A stretch of 20,747 nucleotides of DNA from DRQF01 sp964559135 (GCA_964559135.1 CAZLGG010000070.1:1-20747); one strand, 5' to 3'; counted from the first letter of the stretch, positions 1 to 7,744 are shown. A program made the numbers and translations. The notes: generated by a model from the sequence alone, not told the origin.

Positions 1-791
1 GGGACTTCCGCGGTGATGGATTCCTCCACCTTCACATCATCCCGGGCCATATCTTCCGTGAGGTCGACGGCTTTCTCCTCGGTCGTGTCGGTCTCCCGAG
101 GCGCCTCGATGCGATTCACCGGCGTCACCGGCCGCACCTCGTCCTCGTAGGGACGAAGGTCGATACCGCTCAGCTCCGATCGCCGGGTTGCGGGACGTGT
201 CGGGTCAGGTTCCTTCTCGGGTTCGACCTGAACGCCTCCGCCGCCGGGCACGCCCCAAGCGAAGGCCTCGCCCGTGGACCTTTGGACCCAGTCCTTCAGG
301 CGGTCGAAGAAGAACCAATCGCGAGCGAGGATGAGGGCGAAGGCGAACAGGGCCAGGGCGAGGACGATGGCCAATCCATGGGGAAGGACCATGAGGAAAA
401 ACACCCGCAAGCTCTCCCCGAAACGTCCTCCCCAGACGACGCCCTGTCCTTCCACGAGGCTTGCCAACCCGGCGAGGGACAGGAGCAACAGGGGAAGGCC
501 GATGGCGCGCCTCTCGGCGTGGTCGATGCCCTTTTTGACCCACCAGACGACCACGAGGGTCAAGAGAGCTCCCATGAGCAAGTAGGCGCCGGGGAGCCCC
601 AGGCTGCGCACCGGGAGCCCCACGAGACGGGCGATCGGAGACGCCGGGGTATCGAAGAAGCTGTCCGCCCCTTGCTCCAAGTGTTGCCCGACCAGGGCCG
701 TGAGCTCCAGGATGACGAGAGCGAAGAGGACCACGGGCAGGACCTCGATCGTCCTCTCCTTCGCTGCGTCCGATTTGCGGGAATCCGTCAT
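1..791 (-). CDS. FtsK-like four-TM membrane protein, second paralogue (partial, C-terminus outside window)
   Basis: The frame is open from ATG at 791 to the left edge, giving 263 residues with no stop. Four hydrophobic segments are visible at about residues 17-34, 65-86, 97-113 and 127-157. The motif LGLPGAY at 65-71 resembles the NLGG-x-x-GA motif of FtsK 4TM domains, and GGRFGESL at 121-128 resembles their GG-x-IG-x-x-L motif. After residue 160 comes a polar linker rich in Pro, Glu and Asp. This layout matches the N-terminus of FtsK/SpoIIIE translocases, and the gene sits 42 bases behind a complete ftsK in the same direction. The ATPase motor would lie beyond the left edge, so translocase function is inferred. 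It could instead be a motor-less 4TM membrane protein. The reading frame itself is secure. Confidence 0.6.
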   Translation of the reverse strand, partial: MTDSRKSDAAKERTIEVLPVVLFALVILELTALVGQHLEQGADSFFDTPASPIARLVGLPVRSLGLPGAYLLMGALLTLVVVWWVKKGIDHAERRAIGLPLLLLSLAGLASLVEGQGVVWGGRFGESLRVFFLMVLPHGLAIVLALALFAFALILARDWFFFDRLKDWVQRSTGEAFAWGVPGGGGVQVEPEKEPDPTRPATRRSELSGIDLRPYEDEVRPVTPVNRIEAPRETDTTEEKAVDLTEDMARDDVKVEESITAEV

Positions 792-833
792 GTCCACTCT
801 CCATCCGTGGGATCCAGCACGTGGCAAGTCAGG

Positions 834-3269
834 TCAAGAAGTCTGGGCTTCCCGCCGCGCTTCCCAATCCTCCAGCGTCATGAGCACCTCGCGGGCCTTG
901 CTCCCCTTGAAGGCACCGACGATTCCGTCCTTTTCCATGAAATCCATGAGGCGGCCTGCTCGCGTGTAGCCGATCTCCAGTTGCCGTTGAAGCATGGACA
1001 CCGACCCCCGCTGACTGGCGAGAACCACGCGAACCGCCTCTTCATAGAGTTCGTCTCTGTCTTCCATGCGCCTCTCGTCCGCATCGGATTTGGTGCGCAC
1101 CTGTGTCAGTTCACGACTGTACTCCGTCTGACCGACATCCTTGACGTAGCGAACCAGGTTGCGGATCTCCTTGTCGGTGACGAGAGCCGCCTGACAACGG
1201 GTCGGAGTCGAGGTGCGCGGAGCGATGAAGAGCATGTCTCCCATTCCAAGCAGACGTTCCGCGCCCATCTGGTCGAGGATCGTTCTGGAGTCGATCTTGC
1301 TCGCGACCCGGAACGAGATGCGCGAGGGCATATTCGACTTGATGAGGCCCGTGATCACATCGACGCTGGGCCGCTGGGTGGCGAGGATGACGTGCAGGCC
1401 CACGGCGCGGGATTTCTGCGCCAGCCGGCAGATGCTGGTCTCGACTTCCTTCGCCGACGTCATCATGAGGTCCGCCAGCTCGTCCACGACCAGGACCACA
1501 TAGGGAAGATTCGTGGGCAGACCGGCCAACTCGTCGGGCGTGTAGTGCTCCGACAGACGCTGGGTGACCTCGTCCTCGCCGAGAGCGTTGAACCGCTCGA
1601 TGTCCCGCACGTTGACGGCGGAGAGAAGACGGTACCGCTGCTCCATCTCATTGACGGCCCAATCCAGGATCTTCGGGGCCTTTTTCATGTCCGTCACGAC
1701 GGGCGTGAGCAGGTGGGGGACGTCGCGAAAGGATTGGAGCTCCACCATCTTCGGGTCGATCAGAATGAGTCTGAGCTCGTCGGGGTATTTGGTCAGCAAC
1801 AGGCTCGCGATGATGCTGTTGATGCACACGGACTTGCCGGAGCCGGTCTGGCCTGCGATCAGCAAGTGCGGCATCTTGGTGAGGTCTTCGATGAGAGGAT
1901 CGCCGGACGCGTCCTTGCCGAGGAAAAGAGGGATGCGGACCTTCCTCTTTTGCAGAACGTCGGAGACGACGAGCTCTCTCAGACAGACGGGTTCCCGGGT
2001 GTCGTTCGGGACCTCGATGCCCACCGTCGACTTGCCGGGAATGGGGGCCACGATGCGGATCGTCTTGGCCTTGAGGGCCATCGAAATGTCATCGGGAAGC
2101 GACGTGATGCGTTTGACTTTCGTCCCCGCCGCGAGTTCGACCTCGTAGACCGTGATCGTCGGGCCTCGGCTGATTTCCACGACCCGTCCGTCGATCCCGA
2201 ACGTGGTCAGGGTCTCTTCCAACTTGTGGGCCTTGCGTCGGATCTCGGCGTCCCGTTCTTCCACATCGGATGTGGCGGGGGCGTCCAGCAGGCTGAGCGG
2301 CGGGAGGGGGTAGGGCTCCTTCCCCTTGAGGTGTTCGGCACGGGAGATCTGGAGGATTTCGATGTCGTCCCCGGTCGCCTTCACGCCCCCGCGGCGAATG
2401 CGTGGTTCGGAGGGAGGGGCCGCCACCACGGGCTCGGCCTCCACCTCGTCCGGCTCCGCCTCTTCGACCTCAGCGTCCGCCTCTTCGACCTCAGCGTCTT
2501 CGTCTTCGATCTCCTCGTCTTGGTCTTCGTCCTCGAGGAGGGCATCCAAGTCGTCCTCTTCCTCTTCCCCGGTCTCTTCCCAGTCGAACTCGTCCTGGGA
2601 AATCTCTTCGATCTCGGGAAGCTCGGCCAAAGCCGCCTTGGTCCTTTTCGGTTTCGACTTGGGCTTCGACTTCGACTTGCCCCGTCGCGTCCTCGTCCGG
2701 CCTCCGGGCGGTCCGAGAAACGCCAGACGAAAACGGGGACGCAGCTTTCCGATGTCGCCCAGGATCTCCGGGATACCGCGGGCGAGTTCGACGAGAAACG
2801 TGTCGGTGGCGAGGACGAGCGCCGCCAGGGACGAGAGTCCAAGGATCAGCCCGGTCCCGAGAGCTCCAAACCAGATCAAGAGTTTCGATGAGAGGACGTC
2901 GCCGATGATGCCCCCCAGGAGAAAGGGACTCCGGGCGTAGCCGGAGGTGGGGAACAGGGCTTGCAGCGCCGTCGAAAACGACACCGCCAGAAAAAGGGCA
3001 CCCAGGCACTTCACGACCGGCGCGGTGACGGCCCGTCGTACGAGGACCGAGTACCCGACGAAGAGGAGAAAAAAGGCGAGCACGAAGGCTCCGGCTCCAA
3101 AGTATTCCAACAGGAGCGCAGCGAGGGCCATGCCGGCCTGTCCGCCCAAGTTGGAAAAAGGGCTCAACTGGGAGGGAGGACTGACTCCGTCGTAGGAGAC
3201 GAAGGAGACCGCCATGAAGAACGCGCAGCCAAACAAGGTCGCAGCGACCAGGATGCGCTTTGCCGGCAT
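834..3269 (-). CDS. ftsK: DNA translocase FtsK
   Basis: An 811-residue, complete FtsK/SpoIIIE-family DNA pump, which moves chromosome termini through the division septum. The N-terminal membrane domain has four segments (about 5-25, 44-76, 85-105, 128-155) with NLGGQAG at 40-46. A linker follows that is Lys/Arg-rich at 192-211 and strongly acidic at 219-280. The alpha/beta motor has Walker A GQTGSGKS at 473-480, Walker B LILIDPK at 501-507, VVDELAD at 594-600 and ATQRPS at 630-635. The C-terminal winged-helix gamma domain, about 738-797, includes IGYTRAGRL and GSKAREVL, the module that reads polar KOPS/SRS sites. GGGAGG lies six bases before the ATG, which supports the start. The gene follows dut after 86 bases and precedes a second FtsK-like gene. 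Length is typical. Confidence 0.96.
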   Translation of the reverse strand: MPAKRILVAATLFGCAFFMAVSFVSYDGVSPPSQLSPFSNLGGQAGMALAALLLEYFGAGAFVLAFFLLFVGYSVLVRRAVTAPVVKCLGALFLAVSFSTALQALFPTSGYARSPFLLGGIIGDVLSSKLLIWFGALGTGLILGLSSLAALVLATDTFLVELARGIPEILGDIGKLRPRFRLAFLGPPGGRTRTRRGKSKSKPKSKPKRTKAALAELPEIEEISQDEFDWEETGEEEEDDLDALLEDEDQDEEIEDEDAEVEEADAEVEEAEPDEVEAEPVVAAPPSEPRIRRGGVKATGDDIEILQISRAEHLKGKEPYPLPPLSLLDAPATSDVEERDAEIRRKAHKLEETLTTFGIDGRVVEISRGPTITVYEVELAAGTKVKRITSLPDDISMALKAKTIRIVAPIPGKSTVGIEVPNDTREPVCLRELVVSDVLQKRKVRIPLFLGKDASGDPLIEDLTKMPHLLIAGQTGSGKSVCINSIIASLLLTKYPDELRLILIDPKMVELQSFRDVPHLLTPVVTDMKKAPKILDWAVNEMEQRYRLLSAVNVRDIERFNALGEDEVTQRLSEHYTPDELAGLPTNLPYVVLVVDELADLMMTSAKEVETSICRLAQKSRAVGLHVILATQRPSVDVITGLIKSNMPSRISFRVASKIDSRTILDQMGAERLLGMGDMLFIAPRTSTPTRCQAALVTDKEIRNLVRYVKDVGQTEYSRELTQVRTKSDADERRMEDRDELYEEAVRVVLASQRGSVSMLQRQLEIGYTRAGRLMDFMEKDGIVGAFKGSKAREVLMTLEDWEARREAQTS
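2458..2499 (-). repeat. 21-bp tandem duplication in the ftsK acidic linker
   Basis: Two adjacent 21-base units (2458-2478 and 2479-2499) differ only at their last base. On the coding strand each encodes the heptad DAEVEEA or a close variant. The repeat keeps the frame and lies inside the low-complexity acidic linker, where length change is tolerated. Confidence 0.85.
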
Positions 3270-3355
3270 CTCATCCTCCCTACCGACTCTCTCCCGCCAA
3301 GCAGGGTCGAGCCTGTTCCCATGAGGGCGCCGCCGCCGTGGCGGTTCGCCCGTGC

Positions 3356-3829
3356 TCAGTCGGCGCGGGCCTCGAGGCCCGTGTGTCCGAAACCACCGCC
3401 GCCCCGCTCCGTTTCGGAGAGACGGACTTCTCGAATCAGTTCAGCCCGCCCCACCGGTGAGATCACCAGCTGAGCGATACGCATCCCCCGCGTCACCGTG
3501 AAGGGCTCGTTCTTGAGCACCGTCAAGATCACCCCGATCTCTCCTCGATAATCGGAGTCGATGGTGCCCGGACCGTTGACCAGCGAGAGACCGTGTCTGA
3601 GGGCGAGCCCGCTCCGGGCGCGTACCTGGCCCTCCCAACCCCGAGGAAGGGCGATTCTCAAGGCCGTGGGCAAAAGATGGATTTCTCCGGGGCGTAGGGT
3701 GACCGGTTCGCGGACCGCAGCGTGGAGGTCCATGCCCGCGGACCCGTCGGTGGCGTAACACGGATCGGGCAAGTCCTCGTGACCCGGTTCACGGAGAATG
3801 CGAACTTCGATGGGGGAGGCTCCGCTCAC
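3356..3829 (-). CDS. dut: dUTP diphosphatase (dUTPase)
   Basis: Hydrolyses dUTP to dUMP and pyrophosphate, keeping uracil out of DNA and supplying dUMP for dTMP synthesis. It acts in the cytosol as a homotrimer. All five family motifs are present in 157 residues: I ATDGSAGMDLHA (26-37), II RSGLALRHG (72-80), III GTIDSDYRGEIG (88-99, with catalytic Asp91), IV MRIAQLVI (116-123) and V ERGGGGFGHTG (141-151). The start is a GTG whose last two bases form part of the coaB stop (GTGA), so the two genes overlap by four bases and are probably translationally coupled. A longer upstream extension in frame would overlap coaB deeply and looks non-coding. Placement beside coaBC recurs in many bacteria. Confidence 0.96.
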   Translation of the reverse strand: MSGASPIEVRILREPGHEDLPDPCYATDGSAGMDLHAAVREPVTLRPGEIHLLPTALRIALPRGWEGQVRARSGLALRHGLSLVNGPGTIDSDYRGEIGVILTVLKNEPFTVTRGMRIAQLVISPVGRAELIREVRLSETERGGGGFGHTGLEARAD

Positions 3830-4464
3830 GGCTCGCTCCGAGGGTCGCCGGACGCGAGACTCTCGACGCGGTCGATGAGGATCTCCGCCAACTCCAGTTT
3901 GGAGACTTCGAGGGGGGATTCGAATCCCGCTCGCGTCAGCAGCCGACAACGGGCGGTCTCCGAGCCTAGATTGTCCGGACCGTTCAAGACGAGGAGATCC
4001 ATGCCCTTCGTCTCGAGTTTCCGGCGCGCTTCGGATTCCGCGTCCTGCACCTCGAGGGCAAACCCCACGACGACCTTGTCGCCCTTCGCGGGCCTCAAGG
4101 TTTTCAGGATGTCCGGGTTTCTCACCAGCTCGAGAATGAGAGGTCCCTCCGTCTTTTTCAGTTTGCCGTCGAATCGCCGCGCGGGTCGGTAGTCGGCGAC
4201 GGCCGCCGTCATGACGAGGGCGTCGACGTCCGACCAGGCCTCCTCGATGGCGGCATGCATCTCTCGGGCACTGACCACGTGCGTCACTCTTATCCCCCGA
4301 GGAGGGGACAAATGAACCGGTCCGGAGACGAGATGAACGTCATGATCGCGGGCAGCGGCCGCTTCGGCCACGGCGTACCCGAGACGCCCCGAGGAGAGGT
4401 TCGAGAGATACCTCACGGCGTCGATCATCTCTCGAGTCGGTCCGGCGGAGACGAGGAGGCGCAT
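3826..4464 (-). CDS. coaB: Phosphopantothenate-cysteine ligase (CoaB), stand-alone
   Basis: Joins 4'-phosphopantothenate to cysteine using a nucleoside triphosphate, giving phosphopantothenoylcysteine for CoA synthesis. The 212 residues match the C-terminal half of bifunctional CoaBC. Visible motifs are SAGPTREMIDAVR (6-18), SNLSSGRLG (21-29), AAVADYRP (87-94), the lysine motif KLKK (101-104), NPDIL (116-120) and VGFALE (133-138). The ATG overlaps the coaC stop by one base (TGATG), so it begins where the CoaB domain should begin. An in-frame extension upstream to about 4635 exists but would run across coaC and lacks domain similarity. CoaC and CoaB are separate polypeptides here and were probably once, or may still act as, one complex. 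Confidence 0.94.
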   Translation of the reverse strand: MRLLVSAGPTREMIDAVRYLSNLSSGRLGYAVAEAAAARDHDVHLVSGPVHLSPPRGIRVTHVVSAREMHAAIEEAWSDVDALVMTAAVADYRPARRFDGKLKKTEGPLILELVRNPDILKTLRPAKGDKVVVGFALEVQDAESEARRKLETKGMDLLVLNGPDNLGSETARCRLLTRAGFESPLEVSKLELAEILIDRVESLASGDPRSEP

Positions 4465-5015
4465 CAGGAGAGGGGGGGCAGAGCGTCCCGCACGCGGCGG
4501 AGGATCACATCGACGGGGGCCAGACGCCCCGGCCCCTTTTCGCCGCATGCCAGATCCCCGTCGTCCGGGGGGATGACCTCCCATCCGTCCGCCTCGAGGC
4601 GCCTCGCGTTGTCCTGGACGATGGGTTTGGACCACATGCGCCAGTTCATGGCGGGGGCGATGAGGCGCGGTCCTTCGAAGGCGAAGGCGGTCGTGGCCAC
4701 GAGGTTGTCCAGAATCCCATGGGCGAGTTTTCCCATCGTGGAGGCCGTGGCGGGGGCGACGAGAAGCAACGCTCCGTCCTGCGCCATGCGGATGTGATCA
4801 TGGTCCCGCGAAGGGCCGACGGACCAGGGGTCGTGGTAGACCGTCTCCAGGCTCATGGCCTGGAAGGTCAACGGCGTGATCATCCTTTGGGAATTGGGGG
4901 TCATCACCACCGTCACCCGGTGCCCCGACTTCCGCAGCTGCGAGGTGATGTCGAGAGCGCGGTGAATGGCGATGGACGCGGTGACGCCCAAGAGAATTCG
5001 TCGAGAATCTGCCAT
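4464..5015 (-). CDS. coaC: Phosphopantothenoylcysteine decarboxylase (CoaC), stand-alone flavoprotein
   Basis: An FMN-dependent decarboxylase converting phosphopantothenoylcysteine to phosphopantetheine. The 183 residues form one HFCD/flavoprotein domain: the N-terminal flavin fold ILLGVTASIAIHRA (7-20), the active-site His74 in DHIRMA, APATASTMGKLAHG (87-100), the substrate-binding PAMNWRMW with Asn124 (121-128), and ACGEKGPGRLA (156-166) carrying the redox Cys157. All are characteristic of CoaC rather than UbiX or LanD-type paralogues. The gene starts 48 bases after rpoZ, with a perfect hairpin in that gap, and its TGA shares a base with the coaB start. No strong Shine-Dalgarno sequence is visible before the ATG. 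Confidence 0.93.
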   Translation of the reverse strand: MADSRRILLGVTASIAIHRALDITSQLRKSGHRVTVVMTPNSQRMITPLTFQAMSLETVYHDPWSVGPSRDHDHIRMAQDGALLLVAPATASTMGKLAHGILDNLVATTAFAFEGPRLIAPAMNWRMWSKPIVQDNARRLEADGWEVIPPDDGDLACGEKGPGRLAPVDVILRRVRDALPPLS

Positions 5016-5025
5016 GGGACGGTGC

Positions 5026-5054
5026 GTCGTCCCGGTGGTGGTGACCGGGACGAC
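5026..5054 (-). other. Perfect 11-bp intercistronic hairpin between rpoZ and coaC
   Basis: GTCGTCCCGGT (5026-5036) is exactly complementary in inverted order to ACCGGGACGAC (5044-5054), with a 7-base loop. It fills most of the 48-base gap and ends ten bases before the coaC ATG. No T-run follows on the minus strand, so it does not look like a classical terminator. An mRNA processing, stabilising or attenuating structure is possible. Confidence 0.7.
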
Positions 5055-5063
5055 TTCCTTCGA

Positions 5064-5405
5064 CTAGGCTTCGGTATCCTTCGAGAGAGCGGAAAGAATC
5101 CGTCGTTCCAGCTCGTCCTCGGAGGACTCGAGAGGCACTTCGGCCTGGGGAACCCGGTGCCCCCCCGTCAGTTTCTCGATCTCCTTCCGAATCAGCTCCC
5201 GGTTTTCTTCGGTATCTTCCACCAACTCGATCTTGTCCTGCTCGATCTCGGCGATGGCGATGTCGATGGGGTTGCGGAAATCGCCGTCGACCAGGCGTTT
5301 TGCTCCCTTCGTCAGCTCGCGAATTCTCATCTGGATCAAGACGGTGGCGCGGAAAACGCCGCCGCACTTTTCGAAAAGGTTTTCAAGTCTCTCGGGATCG
5401 ATCAT
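5064..5405 (-). CDS. rpoZ: DNA-directed RNA polymerase omega subunit
   Basis: A 113-residue protein in the RpoZ/RPB6 family, which assists assembly of the beta' subunit and can take part in (p)ppGpp binding. The core fits the family: KCGGVFRATVLIQMRIREL (13-31), the KGAKRLV segment (33-39), then a helix IDIAIAEIEQDKIEL (47-61). The order gmk-rpoZ-coa is widely conserved and supports the call. The C-terminal 50 residues are charged and low in conservation, with a predicted helix at 66-80. ATG overlaps the gmk stop (ATGA), and the stop is TAG. Motif similarity is weaker than for the enzymes around it, so the family call leans partly on context. Confidence 0.85.
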   Translation of the reverse strand: MIDPERLENLFEKCGGVFRATVLIQMRIRELTKGAKRLVDGDFRNPIDIAIAEIEQDKIELVEDTEENRELIRKEIEKLTGGHRVPQAEVPLESSEDELERRILSALSKDTEA

Positions 5406-6025
5406 GGTCCTGGGTCCTCGTCACGGTCTGTAGGGGCCTTCGACCTCGGAACGGAGTCGACCGTCGCGGTCAGAAGGGCGTCTCGCAGGGCTGCGGTCGT
5501 CGTCTTCAGGTCATCATTCACGAAGACCTGATCATATTCATCCTTGGCGTCCAATTCACGTCGGGCTGTCCGAAGTCTCTCGGCCACGGCCTCGTCGGTG
5601 TCGGTTGCACGGCCTCGAAGTCGCTCTTCCAGCGCCTGCAGGCTGGGAGGAGCGATGAAGACGGAAATGTGGGGAATGCCCTTTTCCCGGAGGGACCGGG
5701 CGCCCTGGACGTCGATGTCGAGCAAAACGATCCGGCCCGCTCGCACCAGGTCCGCCACGTCTTTCTTCAAGGTTCCGTAGTGATGGCCGTGGACCAGGGC
5801 CCATTCCAAGAATGCGTCCTGTTCCACGAGTTCCCGAAACTTGGTCTCGTCCAGAAAACGGTAGTCGACACCGTCTCGTTCGCCCTTGCGCGGCGGCCGC
5901 GTGGTGGCGGAAACGCTCAGGGCAAACCGCGGGTCTTCGAGGAGGCGCTGGATGAGCGTGCTCTTGCCGACTCCGGACGGGCCGGAGATGACCGCGAGGA
6001 CCCCTTGGGGAACACCGGCGGTCAT
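5402..6025 (-). CDS. gmk: Guanylate kinase
   Basis: Phosphorylates GMP or dGMP to the diphosphate with ATP, in cytosolic purine salvage and synthesis. In 207 residues it shows the P-loop GPSGVGKS (15-22), the GMP-binding segment SATTRPPRKGERDGVDYRF (39-57), LDIDVQGA (102-109) and the lid around RLRGRATDTDE (135-145). The chosen ATG overlaps the yicC stop (ATGA). An in-frame extension 20 residues upstream would lie inside yicC and has no family counterpart. The last 17 residues are a short polar tail. yicC-gmk-rpoZ is a common bacterial gene order. Confidence 0.97.
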   Translation of the reverse strand: MTAGVPQGVLAVISGPSGVGKSTLIQRLLEDPRFALSVSATTRPPRKGERDGVDYRFLDETKFRELVEQDAFLEWALVHGHHYGTLKKDVADLVRAGRIVLLDIDVQGARSLREKGIPHISVFIAPPSLQALEERLRGRATDTDEAVAERLRTARRELDAKDEYDQVFVNDDLKTTTAALRDALLTATVDSVPRSKAPTDRDEDPGP

Positions 6026-6906
6026 TCGACGTTCTGCGCCTGCTCGCGCAGGCGCTCCAGATCCGATTTGATTTCGACCACCCAACCGCTCACCTCGGCA
6101 TCCGAGGCCTTCGAGCCGATCGTGTTCGTCTCCCGCAACATCTCCTGGACCAGAAAGTCCATCCTTCGACCCACCACGTCCTCCTGGGTGAGCGCATCGA
6201 ATTGATGGAGATGACTCTCCAGTCTCTGGATCTCCTCGCTGATGTCGGAACGATCAGCCATGACGGCGACCTCACGCATGAGCGTGGACTCGTCCAAGGA
6301 TACGTTTCCCGGCAGATCCGTCAGGAGTTTCGTGAGTCTCTGGCGGAGCTTGTCTCTGTATTCGACCACGAGTTGCGGAGCGCGCTCCTTGATCTGCGCG
6401 ACGACGACGGCGATGCGTCCCGTGATGGACTTCAGCTCCTTCGAGAGGCGTGCCCCTTCGTCGGTACGCATGGTGACGAGAGCGTCCAAGGCATCTCTCA
6501 CTGACGCCTCGAGGTCGTCGAGGAGGGCCTTCGGAAGCTCATCGACGGAGTCGGACGGAATGATGACGCCGGGGAGCTTGAGAATGTCGCCGAGGGACGG
6601 AGTCGAATCCTCGCCCAACTCCTGGGCAAGGAGTTTCGCTTCGTCGTGCAAGCGGGTGGCCAGGGCGCGATCGAGTCGGTGTCCGCTGGGGATGGATTCG
6701 TCTTCCACGCGCAACACGAGGCTGACCGTACCGCGGGAGATGCGCTCCTTGAGCAAGCTCTCGATGCGCGACTCCATGGCCGCAAGATGTCGTCCGAGGC
6801 GCAACTGGATCTTCAGGAACCGATTGTTGACGCTCCGCACCTCCACCTCGATATGACGGTCGGAACCGTGCAGCGACGAGCGGCCGAAACCTGTCATGCT
6901 TCGCAT
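6022..6906 (-). CDS. yicC: YicC/YloC family endoribonuclease
   Basis: A 294-residue member of the YicC family, which cuts RNA in characterised members and is often adjacent to gmk. The N-terminus MRSMTGFGR is the family signature, followed by EVRSVNNRFL (22-31) and SRGTVSL (57-63). The C-terminal DUF1732-type region has RETNTIGSKASD and ends in a charged helix. Two ATGs lie six bases apart: I choose the second (6906) because a strong GAGGAGG is seven bases before it, and because it shares a base with the pyrE stop (TGATG). The first ATG would abut the ribosome binding site. The Escherichia coli homologue degrades the small RNA RyhB; the target here is unknown. Confidence 0.93.
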   Translation of the reverse strand: MRSMTGFGRSSLHGSDRHIEVEVRSVNNRFLKIQLRLGRHLAAMESRIESLLKERISRGTVSLVLRVEDESIPSGHRLDRALATRLHDEAKLLAQELGEDSTPSLGDILKLPGVIIPSDSVDELPKALLDDLEASVRDALDALVTMRTDEGARLSKELKSITGRIAVVVAQIKERAPQLVVEYRDKLRQRLTKLLTDLPGNVSLDESTLMREVAVMADRSDISEEIQRLESHLHQFDALTQEDVVGRRMDFLVQEMLRETNTIGSKASDAEVSGWVVEIKSDLERLREQAQNVE

Positions 6907-7499
6907 CAGCATCCCTCCTCGGGACGGCTGCCGGGCTTCACCACGGGCAACTCCTGCGCGCAGAGCGGGCAGTCCTCAGGCTTCCAGACCTCCAGACTCA
7001 AGGAAACGAGGGGGGTGAAGGGGATGTCGAAGGGCTCGTCCGTGCCCCGATGCACGAGGGATTGAACGCCGACGACCTCTGCGCCCAAACCCCGAAGAAC
7101 CGGGATGAGTTCCCTCACGGAGCCCCCCGTCGTGACCACGTCTTCGGCGATGAGGATCTTTTCACCGGCGCTGATCGAGAATCCTCGTCTCAGGACGAAT
7201 TGACCGCCGACGCGCTCCGCGAAGATGCCGGGCACGTCGAAGGCGCGCGCCATTTCGTAAGCGAGGACGACCCCCCCCATGGCGGGGCCTACGATCACGC
7301 TCGGCCGCGGGCCGTCCCACAGATCGCGCAACGCGCGGCAAAGGGCCTCGGCGCGTCGCGGGTGGGCGAGGACCCGTGCACACTGGAGGTATTGATCGGA
7401 ATGGAGGCCGGAAGAGAGCTTGAAGTGCCCCTTCATGAGCGCCCCCGTGGCCTTGAAGTGATCCAAGGCCTCTTCCCGCGACGATGAGGAGGATGTCAC
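6906..7499 (-). CDS. pyrE: Orotate phosphoribosyltransferase
   Basis: Transfers the phosphoribosyl group of PRPP to orotate, giving OMP in pyrimidine synthesis. In 197 residues it has GHFKLSSGLHSDQY (24-37), VGPAMGGVVLA (70-80), and the PRPP loop LIAEDVVTTGGSV (116-128). The C-terminus has a CPLC pair (Cys177, Cys180) followed by VVKPGSR, a tail seen in one branch of bacterial OPRTases. The GTG start lies one base after the secG stop. A longer frame upstream runs through secG and is Trp/Ser-rich, so I reject it. Residues 2-7 are Thr plus five Ser codons, an odd low-complexity start. No clear Shine-Dalgarno site is visible, which is consistent with coupling to secG. Confidence 0.95.
   Translation of the reverse strand: MTSSSSSREEALDHFKATGALMKGHFKLSSGLHSDQYLQCARVLAHPRRAEALCRALRDLWDGPRPSVIVGPAMGGVVLAYEMARAFDVPGIFAERVGGQFVLRRGFSISAGEKILIAEDVVTTGGSVRELIPVLRGLGAEVVGVQSLVHRGTDEPFDIPFTPLVSLSLEVWKPEDCPLCAQELPVVKPGSRPEEGC
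6914..6920 (-). promoter_or_regulatory. Shine-Dalgarno site deciding the yicC start
   Basis: GAGGAGG sits inside the end of pyrE. It leaves seven bases to the ATG at 6906 but only one base to the ATG at 6912, favouring the downstream start that begins MRSMTGFGR. Confidence 0.7.
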
Positions 7500-7500
7500 T

Positions 7501-7731
7501 TCAGAGGACTGTAGGCTTGTCGACCAAGGCGATGACCAGGGCGACGACCATGAAGAGAACGGCCACGATGGTCGTGAAGCGGTTGATGCCCCCCGTTCCG
7601 TGGCCGAAGGCCTCGCCGCCGACTCCGCCGAATGCGGCGCCCATACCACCACCCTGACCTTCCTGGAGCAGGATGATCCCGCCGAGGATGACGCAGAGAA
7701 GGAAGAAAACGATATACAGGAAGAGGCTCAT
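7501..7731 (-). CDS. secG: Preprotein translocase subunit SecG
   Basis: A small membrane partner of SecYE that aids SecA-driven export. It has 76 residues with two hydrophobic helices (about 3-22 and 52-71) separated by a Gly-rich loop (QEGQGGGMGAAFGG at 23-36) and the INRFTTIVAVLF segment typical of the second helix. Length is at the lower end of the family. GAGGAAGG lies about seven bases before the ATG. The position between tpiA and pyrE matches the common tpiA-secG pairing, which strengthens the call for such a short protein. Confidence 0.93.
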   Translation of the reverse strand: MSLFLYIVFFLLCVILGGIILLQEGQGGGMGAAFGGVGGEAFGHGTGGINRFTTIVAVLFMVVALVIALVDKPTVL

Positions 7732-7744
7732 ATCGGGGCCTTCC

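Noticed and set aside
282..2891. Very long plus-strand open frame opposite ftsK and its neighbour.
   Set aside because: It is antisense to genes with clear motifs. The translation is rich in Arg, Gly, Asp and His without any domain, as expected from the complementary strand of GC-rich coding DNA.
3830..3949. In-frame extension of dUTPase upstream into coaB.
   Set aside because: Residues are Arg/Pro-rich without family counterpart, and the GTGA overlap start gives the normal length of 157 residues.
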